Source: an uncultured Pedobacter sp.
GTDB lineage: Bacteria; Bacteroidota; Bacteroidia; Sphingobacteriales; Sphingobacteriaceae
NCBI GenBank assembly: GCA_938008555.1
Contig: CALLKE010000215.1
Span: forward strand, 1-47,320
DNA: 47,320 nucleotides
Direction of reading: 5' to 3'
In this document: one piece after another, positions 16,736 to 26,700 of the stretch
Position numbering within the stretch: the first letter of the stretch is position 1
Layout: each line of letters starts with the position of its first letter
Program-made: the position numbers and the translations under genes
The notes under the pieces: generated by a model
What the model saw: only the letters and a program-made list of their open reading frames with translations
Told to the model about the DNA's origin: nothing
The model's database searches: none

Positions 16736-17344
16736 TCAGAAGACTACTTTTATCTCTGTTAGAGGATTAAATAAATAGGTCATTCCTGTTCTTAACTCAA
16801 CACATTTGTACCGCTTCCGAATTAAATTTCCCTTGCGAAATGCTCGCCCATTTTTCACTGTAAACAAGCTATTAGTAGTAAGCTCTTCTACACTGACAAG
16901 GCCCGATGACTTATCATCATAGTGTTTCAGCACTCGGTATAAATTTAAATCTGCACAGCTAGAAGCCGCTGGATTTTCAAGATGTGTATCAATTGCTTTT
17001 CTGACATCATCTGGAAAAACAGACGATACTAGAAACGGCGTCATTATCCGTTTAAAATTACACTTCCACTCTTTGCCATGTGGTTTCACTTTACGTTTAT
17101 ATTCATTCCATGTGAGCAAGTGGGCAAATTCGTGTATAGTTGTCACTAAAAAAGCATATGAATTAAGATTATAATTCACCGAGATACGGTGACCTAATCC
17201 CTGATATGGCGGCCGATAATCACCGAGTTTAGTGACACGATTACGTGATATTGTAAACTCACATTGATAAAAATCAATCCAATGAGCTATTACTGGCGCA
17301 GCTCCAGGAGGAAGATATTGATCGAGTATTGTGATTTTATCCAA
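16736..17344 (-). CDS. SprT-like zinc metalloprotease-fold protein
   Basis: 202 aa. The zinc motif TTIHEFAHLLTW gives His71, Glu72 and His75, and KPHGKEWKCNF downstream (His ~95) is the third-ligand region of SprT-like proteins. The C-terminal ~50 residues form a small strand-rich tail with RKRYKC. SprT-like domains occur in DNA-protein crosslink proteases, but bacterial single-domain members have no assigned role. The gene starts 2 bases after the feoB stop, so it should be co-transcribed with feoAB. Confidence 0.8.
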   Translation of the reverse strand: MDKITILDQYLPPGAAPVIAHWIDFYQCEFTISRNRVTKLGDYRPPYQGLGHRISVNYNLNSYAFLVTTIHEFAHLLTWNEYKRKVKPHGKEWKCNFKRIMTPFLVSSVFPDDVRKAIDTHLENPAASSCADLNLYRVLKHYDDKSSGLVSVEELTTNSLFTVKNGRAFRKGNLIRKRYKCVELRTGMTYLFNPLTEIKVVF

Positions 17345-17346
17345 TT

Positions 17347-19461
17347 CTATTTGAGCAATTGATAAACAAGTAGACTAGCAAAGTAAGCCATGCCTGTCAT
17401 ATACCCAAATTGAATGGCTGGCCATTTCCAGCTCTTTGTTTCACGATAAACTACCGCCATTGTACTCATACATTGCATTGCAAAAGCATAAAATACCATC
17501 AATGAAAATGCTACAGCAGTGGTAAATACAGGCAGCCCCGTATCTGGATTTTTTGCTGAACGCATTTTTTGCAAAACGGACTCTGTATTCGAGTCATCCG
17601 CATCTACGCTGTAAATAACAGCCATGGTTCCAACAAAAACTTCTCTTGCTGCAAAAGATGTAATCAAGGCAATACCTATTTTCCAATCAAAACCTAAAGG
17701 CTTGATAACTGGCTCGATCACCCTACCTAGAATACCTGCATATGAATACTCTAATCTAGCAGAGGCTTTTAAGCGCTCTATCTCTTGAGGTGCATACTTT
17801 TGAGTATAGGCCGGGGATTGATATACTCGCTCAGCTTGTTCTTGGCTATTTGCAGGGCCATAGGAAGCCAAAACCCATAAAATAATAGATACTGCAATAA
17901 TGACCTTACCTGCTTCAAACACAAAGGTTCTTACCTTTTGATACATTGTTAAAAGTACATTGTCCCATCGTGGCATACGATACACAGGTAGCTCCATAAT
18001 AAAGTAGCCCCTTTCACGTGAACGTACTATCTGTTTCATTAACCAAGCTACCATAAGGGCACTCACAATACTTAATACATACATTGCCATCAATACTAAA
18101 CCCTGCATATTGATAAATCCAAATATCGTTTGATTGGGTACAGCTAGAGAGATGAGTAACGTGTAAACAGGCAACCGAGCTGAGCAACTCACTAGAGGTG
18201 TTACCATGATAGTAATCATCCGGTCTTTCCAATTTTCTATGTTTCGAGTGCTCATAATGGATGGCACAGCGCACGCAAAACCACCAATTAAAGGAATCAC
18301 TGATTTGCCGTTCAGTCCTACTTTACGCATGATTTTATCCATCATAAAAGTAACCCGAGACATGTATCCTGTATCCTCAAGGATTGAAATAAAAGCAAAT
18401 AGAAGCGCTATTTGTGGAATAAAAACCAATACCCCACTCAGACCTGCTAATACTCCATCCATTAACAAATCAGTAAGTACTCCGGCTGGAAGCAATTGAT
18501 GCCCTGTATCTCCTAGCCAAATGAACAATTCCTTGATCAAATCCATTGGATAGGCTGACCATGAAAATATTGATTGAAAAATCAGAAATAAAACAGCAAA
18601 AAAGATCACAAAACCAAATACCTTATGCGTAAGAACTGCATCTATACGATTGCTGATTGTTTCACGCTTAGCACCCTCTTTTAGTTTTAACGTATCAAAA
18701 AGAACATCATTGATAAAGTTGTAGCGTGCAATTATTTCTGCGGCCTGAACTTTTTGCGAATGAAAAGAAAGTGTCTCCTCTATTGCTCGTATTCGATCCC
18801 GATCTTCCGAACTCACGAAATTCAATTGGTCATATTGATGAGCAAGCTGCAGTGCACTATAAGGCTCATGAATATTCATTTCTTCGGCTATCTTCTCTAC
18901 TAAACCAGGAGCAAGTTCTTTTACCTGTATCGTATCACTTTGAACAGGTATTTCACTCGTGTATTGAATTGCCTGTTTGAGATGATCTATCCCTTGGCCA
19001 TGAGATGCCGATATCGGTATTACTTGCACGCCTAGCTTGTGCGACAACATATCGACTGCTATCTCTATCCCAGACTTATTAGCTAAATCCATCATATTCA
19101 AAGCAATGATGATAGGGATTTTCAGATCTGCCACTTGTGTATAGAGGAGTAAACTCCTCCTTAAATTAGTTGCATCTGCCACAAAGATGATCACATCTGG
19201 ATGTGTAGCGTTTTGTTTATCGAGGAGTGCTTCCATCACAATCCGCTCATCTTTGCTCTTAGGATAAAGACTATACGTTCCTGGAAGATCTATGACCTGA
19301 ATTCTACTTTCGTCTAGAAGCCTGCAATGTCCAAGCTTCTTATCTACAGTCACACCTGGAAAATTTCCAACTTTTTGATTGAGTCCAGTTAAAATATTAA
19401 ATAGAGTAGACTTCCCTGAGTTTGGATTTCCAACTAGGGCAATTTTTCGATCACACTTCAC
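17347..19461 (-). CDS. feoB: Ferrous iron transporter FeoB
   Basis: 704 aa. The N-terminal GTPase has G1 GNPNSGKST (residues ~11-19), G3 DLPGTYSL, G4 NMMD and G5 ISAS. A helical spacer runs to ~270, then a polytopic membrane part with two Gate repeats whose cysteine/proline motifs are GGFACAVPSIMSTR and TPLVSCSARLPVY. It takes up Fe2+ across the inner membrane. FeoA is a separate gene 5 bases upstream, unlike Bacteroidota species in which FeoA is fused to FeoB. The SprT-like gene follows after 2 bases. Confidence 0.96.
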   Translation of the reverse strand: MKCDRKIALVGNPNSGKSTLFNILTGLNQKVGNFPGVTVDKKLGHCRLLDESRIQVIDLPGTYSLYPKSKDERIVMEALLDKQNATHPDVIIFVADATNLRRSLLLYTQVADLKIPIIIALNMMDLANKSGIEIAVDMLSHKLGVQVIPISASHGQGIDHLKQAIQYTSEIPVQSDTIQVKELAPGLVEKIAEEMNIHEPYSALQLAHQYDQLNFVSSEDRDRIRAIEETLSFHSQKVQAAEIIARYNFINDVLFDTLKLKEGAKRETISNRIDAVLTHKVFGFVIFFAVLFLIFQSIFSWSAYPMDLIKELFIWLGDTGHQLLPAGVLTDLLMDGVLAGLSGVLVFIPQIALLFAFISILEDTGYMSRVTFMMDKIMRKVGLNGKSVIPLIGGFACAVPSIMSTRNIENWKDRMITIMVTPLVSCSARLPVYTLLISLAVPNQTIFGFINMQGLVLMAMYVLSIVSALMVAWLMKQIVRSRERGYFIMELPVYRMPRWDNVLLTMYQKVRTFVFEAGKVIIAVSIILWVLASYGPANSQEQAERVYQSPAYTQKYAPQEIERLKASARLEYSYAGILGRVIEPVIKPLGFDWKIGIALITSFAAREVFVGTMAVIYSVDADDSNTESVLQKMRSAKNPDTGLPVFTTAVAFSLMVFYAFAMQCMSTMAVVYRETKSWKWPAIQFGYMTGMAYFASLLVYQLLK

Positions 19462-19466
19462 GTAAA

Positions 19467-19682
19467 TTATCTCAATATGATGGTTGAAGCTTCAAGCTTT
19501 CGCAGGCTTAATTGATAACCCGAAACAGTAATGGCCATGGGGTCTCCAAAAGGCGCTATTCGTTCCACACGAATTGGCTCACCGGGTAAACAGCCCATCT
19601 CCATCAGTTTAATTGACATTTCCACATCTGTAAATTCTTTGATAATACCCGACTGGCCTGGTTCTAGCTGTGAAAGTTTCAT
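19467..19682 (-). CDS. feoA: FeoA, SH3-like accessory protein of iron transport
   Basis: 71 aa with the FeoA pattern: KLSQLEPGQSGIIKEF, the turn KLMEMGCLPGEPIRVERIAPFGDPMAI and the end GYQLSLRKLEASTI. FeoA is a small cytosolic SH3-like protein thought to regulate FeoB. It is first in the operon, and a Bacteroidota-type promoter with an overlapping inverted repeat lies just upstream. Confidence 0.93.
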   Translation of the reverse strand: MKLSQLEPGQSGIIKEFTDVEMSIKLMEMGCLPGEPIRVERIAPFGDPMAITVSGYQLSLRKLEASTIILR

Positions 19683-19700
19683 GGTTGTTCGTTAACGATT

Positions 19701-19736
19701 CAAAAATATGGCTTATTTAAATTAAATACAAATAAG
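19701..19736 (-). promoter_or_regulatory. Predicted feoAB promoter with overlapping inverted repeat
   Basis: On the minus strand TTTG (19732-19729) and TATTTTTG (19708-19701) are 20 bases apart and fit the Bacteroidota promoter; transcription would start about 12 bases before feoA. CTTATTT (19712-19718) and AAATAAG (19730-19736), a perfect 7-base inverted repeat with an 11-base spacer, spans the -33 box and the spacer. That is an operator-like position, and an iron-responsive repressor (Fur or DtxR family) is the natural candidate. Neither regulator gene is in the window. Confidence 0.5.
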
Positions 19737-19927
19737 GATCGGTAAACTTCTACCTTGATACATGAACCTGGTTCGATTTAAAATGGGGGCAATTGCATTT
19801 TTTCTTAAATATTCCACAAGAACTTAATGAGATTACTAAGATAAAGAGGAGATAAACCCCGGCCCTAAAAGAGGGACAAAAGCTTACAGAAAAAAATGAA
19901 CGCTTTTTATTCAACATAGCCTAGCCG

Positions 19928-20332
19928 TTAATTAGTGAGTGTTTTTCTCCAAGAGGGGGCTAGAATGAAAAAGATATAACTAAAAATACCCATTCCAGCA
20001 CCTATCATATCTGAGAAAAAATCCCACCACTCACCGGAACGATATGTAAAAACTTTCCACTGCAATAATTCGATACCACCACCTAAAGTTGCTAACAACA
20101 ACAACAATTTTATAAATGTCAATAAACTACAGTTATAGCCAAGATTTTGTTGGGTTTCTCCGTAAAATAGCAGAACCATCAGTACAAAAAACAAACCCGT
20201 ATGTACAAGCTTATCAAATCCCTCGAAAAGAGGTAAGCCCTTACTCTCATTCTGCATAGGCATCAGACATATGACCAGTATAAACATAGCCCACAAAATG
20301 GCTAAATATTGATACTTTAATGTCTTTAACAT
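19928..20332 (-). CDS. VanZ family membrane protein
   Basis: 134 aa with four predicted membrane helices: about 10-27, 45-61, 77-93 and 105-127. FEGFDKLVHTGLFFVLMVLLF and GGGIELLQ.....RSGEWWDFFSDMIGAGMG match VanZ-like proteins, whose role is unknown outside teicoplanin resistance. The ATG shares its A with the gcvH stop (TAATG), so translation is coupled. Its place next to gcvH and sprA is typical of Bacteroidota and does not imply antibiotic resistance. Confidence 0.88.
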   Translation of the reverse strand: MLKTLKYQYLAILWAMFILVICLMPMQNESKGLPLFEGFDKLVHTGLFFVLMVLLFYGETQQNLGYNCSLLTFIKLLLLLATLGGGIELLQWKVFTYRSGEWWDFFSDMIGAGMGIFSYIFFILAPSWRKTLTN

Positions 20333-20712
20333 TATTGTCCTATCTGAGTTTTATAATCATCAGCTGATAGTAAGCTATCAATTTGAGCGGAGTCAGCCAT
20401 ATCAACTTTCACCATCCAACCTTCACCATAGGGATCGTTATTCACCAGCTCAGGGTTTGTATCTAGCTTTTTATTGAATTCCACTATTTTTCCTGTAACT
20501 GGCATAAACAAATCAGATACAGTTTTCACTGCTTCAACTGTTCCAAATACATCCTCTTGAGAAACTTCTTTGCCAACGGTGTTAATGTCGACATATACAA
20601 TATCTCCTAGCTCTTGCTGTGCAAATTCTGTGATGCCAATGTAAGCATGTTGTCCCTCAACACGAATCCATTCGTGGTCTTTGGTGTATTTTAATTCTAG
20701 TGGAAAATTCAT
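20332..20712 (-). CDS. gcvH: Glycine cleavage system H protein
   Basis: 126 aa, standard length. The lipoyl-lysine is in FGTVEAVKTVSDLFMP (Lys ~62), with YTKDHEWIRVEG at the N-terminus and NDPYGEGWMVKVD near the end. The lipoylated protein shuttles the aminomethyl group between the P, T and L proteins; none of the partner genes is nearby. It has its own promoter in the gap after sprA. Confidence 0.96.
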   Translation of the reverse strand: MNFPLELKYTKDHEWIRVEGQHAYIGITEFAQQELGDIVYVDINTVGKEVSQEDVFGTVEAVKTVSDLFMPVTGKIVEFNKKLDTNPELVNNDPYGEGWMVKVDMADSAQIDSLLSADDYKTQIGQ

Positions 20713-20735
20713 TTTTACGCCTCATTTAATGGAGC

Positions 20736-20765
20736 CAAATATACTTGATCCACGACAAATACAAA
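20736..20765 (-). promoter_or_regulatory. Predicted gcvH promoter (Bacteroidota type)
   Basis: Minus-strand TTTG (20765-20762), an 18-base spacer and TATATTTG (20743-20736) form one of the best promoter matches in the window. The implied start is about 17 bases before gcvH, so gcvH-VanZ can be transcribed independently of sprA. Confidence 0.6.
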
Positions 20766-20780
20766 ATCAGTTCGACTCAC

Positions 20781-23700
20781 TTATTGCAAATTAAATCTAA
20801 CGGCGAATCCAAAGGTGCTAAAGGCAGTATTAAATGTTTGAGAAGTATAAGGTTTAGTAATGTTATTTGTATAAAATACTCGAACATTGAATTGTTTATT
20901 CAAGACATAGTCAATTGATGGGCTGATCGTAATATTTTTTGCCCCTGCAGATATTTCAGCATCATCAATATCGGTTCTATAAATGATTGTTTTTCGATCA
21001 TTTATCACGAAATCAAATTTAAAATTCATGTCATTATTTAGTTTTAGCTGCTTGAACAAACCAAAAGGAAAACGGAATTTATTTGTTCTAAGCCCAATCC
21101 CAAATACAAGTGCACCATCTTTTTGTAACGTAAGCTGATTATTAGCCAAACTAAGACTAAGTCCACGATTCTTTCGGTATTCAAAACTGACTGTCATATT
21201 ATTTTTCAAATGTGCATTGATACCAACAAGAGGTGCGAAACGCTCATTAACAGATATTGCTGAAAATTGATAAAAAGGCACAAGATCATTATTCACATCT
21301 CTTGCACTCATTGCTCCATTTGTTTCTTGATAATTGGGTAAAGAATTAAAATTGCTAATACTATATATTGAATTGTAAGCATGATTAATATCAATAGATG
21401 AGAATAAGTGCCTCAAAAATGCAATTTTTGATAAACCATTATATGTAATTCGCCAATTAGGAATTGGGATTGACGGGAAACTACTTAGGCTAACTCTACT
21501 AGCATCTCTACCTGTATACGCTGCGATAAAGGCAGGTACAATCACATTTTGTGAATTTTTACTGTAACCATCTGCATAACCATCAGCCCCTATTCCATTA
21601 GAATTCGGATTTGTTTGAGCTAATCTTCTTGATATAATAGCTCTATTATATTCGAACAAATTAAATGTGTTAGATGCATTTGTAACTGGGTCTTCTGATT
21701 CAAGAGATGTCCACAGTGTAAAAAATGAAACACTATAGTTTCCAGTAGTCACTGGGCTATAACTCTGAAGACTATTTTGATTAATTGAAGAGGCATATTT
21801 AAAGTTAGTGGCGTAGCTAAAACTACGGCTTTTTGTAGCTATAAGTTCAATCCGAAGATCAGGTATGGGTTCAACAATACCGCGTAAACTTAGATCTTCT
21901 TTATATGTAGTGTTATATTGTGTATTTAACTGTGGGTTTATTGTAATCCACCCATGCATCCGAGCATCATCACGAATATCTCTTTGGCTTCCGAAAGCAA
22001 AATCTAAACCAGGTGAAGCTAATACAAGATTCTGCCCGAGCAAATTGGTATTGGGCAAATATCCAGGTAAAAAAATTGCCTCTGTACGAATATAAGCACC
22101 ACTGACGGTTTTCAAGCTAGTCAATACACGAGCAATCGTGCTGAATCCATTACCTTGATCTTTTATATTTCGAATGAATTTAAACTTATTGTAAAAATTA
22201 CCCAGGTTTAAAGATGGGTTAATATTGATAGCTCTTGTATTTTGAATCGTATTACCAAAATTCATACCATTAGGATTATTTGCTGTAACTAAAGGCTCAC
22301 CTGTCCAAGTAAAACTAGCACTATACCGAGTACTTAATGTTACCCAATCTAACCCTGGCAATTTATTAATGGGCAAATTGTAAGTTATGTTTGCATTATG
22401 GGTGTAATTTGTGGTACGTCCTAACTTGAGCAAATTTTGCCAAATACTATCTCTAGCCCCACTCGTTATACTACCGGGTGGCTCATCAATTGCCGAAATA
22501 TTGGTTGCATGAAAATCAATTTGTACAGAACGAGCCAGGTTCCAAACAAGTCCATACATGCGTGTCATTTGAAAATTTTTATCGTAAAAGGTAGGGATTG
22601 GAAATGTGTTATATGGATCGATATTACGCAATTTATTTTCGGCGTAATCACGAGCCACCGTAGCACTAAAGTTAAGAGAGGAAGGCAACAGACTAAAGTT
22701 GAAATCACGAATAAATCCAAGTGGTTTTGCCTTCACTAGTTTCATCTTTGTAAAAGGTGTAATTGCTTTTTGCTGATTTGAATATGTGTATGCCAAACCT
22801 GCACGATAGGTCCTCTTCAGATTATCTTCGACCTTTATATCACGATGAAAATATTCTGTGTAAGCATAAGAAGCACTTAAATTCTCAATATCCCAAAGAC
22901 GGTTTTTACTATTGGGTTTGGTTTTAACCTTACGAACATTTGTAAAATTTATGCTCCTATTTGTCGTGTAATCTTGCACAATTGCTAATATGGAATCTTG
23001 CGCTGATTGAGATGAATTTGCAAGAACTGTGTTTAACTCCAAATCAGGGCTTAAAGGATTATATTGAGGAGTATTTACTTTTTTAGAATATCCAACAAAC
23101 ATGGGTATTTTAACCCCACTACGTGGTGGAAGAAATTTACCCAATTCTATATTAGAGGATACATCAATGCCCGTCACATTATTACGGCTCCGTTCACCTA
23201 TCCGATTATTCACAGAACCAAAACCAGATGTACTTTTATTTCCAGAAATAATAACATTACCCAAATCGGCTAGTTGAGCATTAATCCTCCCTGTCGCGGC
23301 CCATCCACCTCTTAGGTCAGGATCAGTTAGTCGTAATTCATCAAACCATACAACTGCACTTTTAGCCGGTGAGTTTAAAGGATTAGTATTTCTAACTCCA
23401 AGGGTATACATTAACACATTGCTCATATCTGGCTGACCTTTGACACTAATGTTGCCTACCTTATAAACGTCACTAATAGCCCAAGGGCGCCCCGTTGCCG
23501 GATTTATTGCATTGCTACTAATGGCATTATTCCGTGCTATTTTTGCCATCTGAAAGGCCTCTAATTGTACATTCAAGCAATTAGCAACTGGCCAAATAGC
23601 ATTAGGATCTGTTGTTCCTGCACTAGTAACCTGTAATGGAATTTCATATTCATAGTAGTTGCTTATGTTGTCCGCACCAAAACGGATAAATGCACTTACG

Positions 23701-26700
23701 TCATTATTATTAATTGCAGCCGCACCAGAAAGGTCCAAGGGATTTTGTTCTGCATGGATAAACATTTGCATCGTACGATAGGCCCTAAAATCAGCAACTG
23801 ATGTTTTATATGCAGCTCTAGCATAACCAGGCTCTAAATTCCTCACACTAATGGCTAAGGATTGCTCATTTAACTGTGTGTTAAATTGAACATTATTATA
23901 GTCAAGCTCTCTGACAACACCTGGCGGTAGCACATAAGGTATCTGACCACTTTGCCCATTTTCCTCTAGACTAACTGTAGTGACATCAAAGACTGATTTA
24001 TCATCTGCCACTGAAGTATTATCATTTAGATAAAGAACAGAATTATACTCTCTCCATTCGCTTCGTACCAATTGCAGCTTAGCCAAACGCATAACAACCG
24101 TATCTGCAAAGTTGGTCATGAACATTCGCATAAAACGTATAGACTTAAAATCTTGAATTCCTCCAACTTGGCTTGGTCCAATAGCAGGTCCAAGAACATT
24201 TAAATTTGAATTGATGGTGCCCCGTACTGGAATTTTAAATTGAATCCAATTGACCGTTGCATTTTGACCATTCGCCAACTGTACACTTGCTGGTACAATA
24301 TTCGCGACATAGTTATTTCCAATAGTGGTGATATCAGATGGTCTTATAGAAATTTTATACTCCCAGTATTGGTCTGCTTGAGTCATGTTATTATCACGAT
24401 TAACATCTTCAGCATCTGGAAGTGCGGTTGAGGCTGTATTGTCTATCCCCGTTTGAACGATTGATTGCTGAGAGGTCTTTGAGTTTCCTTCCGTTCCATT
24501 ATAAAGCTCATAACGTTTTAGAATGCCAGCATTTATTCCATCTAAATCACTCCCTCTAAAGTAGTGAAAGTCATCTGATGAAGGATCTGCTTGTAATTGT
24601 TGAACTGCAGCAGCAGTAAGAATTCCGTTCGTTTGGGCTAAAAAACTTGCAAACTTTGTTTGCTCATCTGAGTCACTTAAGCCATCTAAACCAACATCTT
24701 GATATTGTCTAGCGCTCGGATCATTGCTAAATGCTTGCACTACTGGTTGCAATTTTGGCACATTTCCCCAAACAGTTTGGTCTACTTGAGATGGATCTCC
24801 GTTGATGGGCAACCCATTTTCTAAACTTTGTCTGCCATCTTTCAAAATATCTTCAGAGATATTACCAATGTCGAGATATAGATCCCCCCCCAAACTAGTT
24901 GGTTTATAAATAAAGGGATCTAACATCCATAGCTCAATAAACTCTACATTCAATGCATCAAAGTCATTAGAATCTATTCTTCTCAAAATGCCACCCCAAC
25001 GATTTTGAGGATCAACAAATGTTCCATCACTATTCAAATTCGTGGTGGTATAATTATACGGGCCACGAATTTTTGGATAAAATGCTAAATCTAGCGTAGA
25101 AAGAGGGAATGGAGCTCCCGTTGGTGATTGTTGAAATGGAAATACTTCCTGTGTCATTACTTCACGAACATAGTGATTAGACAACTCCGTATTATTATTT
25201 AAAATATTGGGTGGAGTAAGAGAAGAGCTTACGTAGAAAATCGGATCAATTGAATAGAATGCTAATCGAGCGCGGTTATAACCATAACTAAGATCACCCA
25301 AGCCAGAAGGACCGATGTTACCTGATTCTGTAAATTTTTGTGGAGTACCAGATATTTGCCATGGTAAAAATCCTTTAAGCTCAACCACTGACCTAGTTGC
25401 TTCAAAATCATCTAAGTAACCAATTCCAGTTCTAGGAGTACCGGGTATCAAATTGGCAAATTCACCACTAAACGTAATATTTGAGGGTGCTTTTGTACTG
25501 ATAAAAGGGATTGCATCAATCATTTTGGTGAGCCAACGCGATTTGGAGGCATAATTTACATCCACCCCCCAAATTGTATTAGCTAATGGCTCTTGTCCTG
25601 CCCCTATCTTTTGAACAACTGGCCGCTCCGTTAGATTCATCACAGTCCCCCCTAAACGAAGCTTTCTATTGACGATATAATCAAATCGGGATCCAATTAG
25701 TGTACGCTGCTGTATACCAAATAGCTCACTATTCTCCAAAGTAATTTTGATTGGCTGTCCTGAACTTAAAATAGCTTGGTTCAAGATTCGCACTCGCCCT
25801 GTACTGTAGTCTACTGTAAAATCTGCACCTTCAACCAAGGGTATAGTTCCTGCAAAAACCTGCACAGAGCCCTGTGGAACATTGATTGCGTTTAATAAAT
25901 AATCAGTCCCTGTTTGCGATTGATATGTTCCCTGGATTGTATATCTATCATGATTGGGGTAAAGATTTTGAGCATCAGACTGTGTCATCGTATACAACTC
26001 ACTGAACACATATTTAGTGATGAGGCTTGACTCACTCGCATTAAATTTTGCTTGCAAGTCAGAGCCGAAAGGCTCAAGCACAGGGAACTTGATTCTTCCA
26101 AGTTGAGAATCTATCGTGACACCTTCTATAAAGTCAAACGCACCATCGGGTATAGGTGCACTTTGTTGGTTAAGATTATCAAGACCCGCCAGCTGTAACC
26201 ATAACTTACCTGTTGTATTTGCGCCTTCCGCCATTTGAGGTTTAGGGATTCCTGTATTCTCATCCAATCGAAGGATATCTAGAACAAAATTGGCGCTATT
26301 AACTTGAAATGCATTCAAAGAATAAATATTCTTCATCATCAAATTCCAAGTTGGCAAAGTAGTTTTTAGCGTTTCATTCTTCAATAATTTCACGAACAAT
26401 TGTGTACGTGCCGCATCACCAGTTACTGGGATATCCGTTGAAAATTCCCCAACCTGATAAGTTACTCCATTATATGTATACTGAAAAGCAACAGCCAATA
26501 CCTCGTCGGAATTTAAACTGCTATTCAAGGAAATATATCCCAATTGTGGATTAAGGGTGTATTCTGTACTCTTCAACTTACGCGCATAACTTAATTTAGC
26601 ATAGTTGTCAGTACTACCATTATTCTGAAAAATAGTAGCAATTGTGTTATCATTTGTATTCCGTACTACAGCAGGTAGGATTGTTAATAAATTATTAGAC

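Noticed and set aside
19863..19875. CCCT-AAAAG-AGGG hairpin after VanZ
   Set aside because: Only four pairs and no T-run, so not supported as a terminator.
19928..20332. VanZ gene as antibiotic resistance
   Set aside because: It lacks van operon partners and sits in a conserved housekeeping block.
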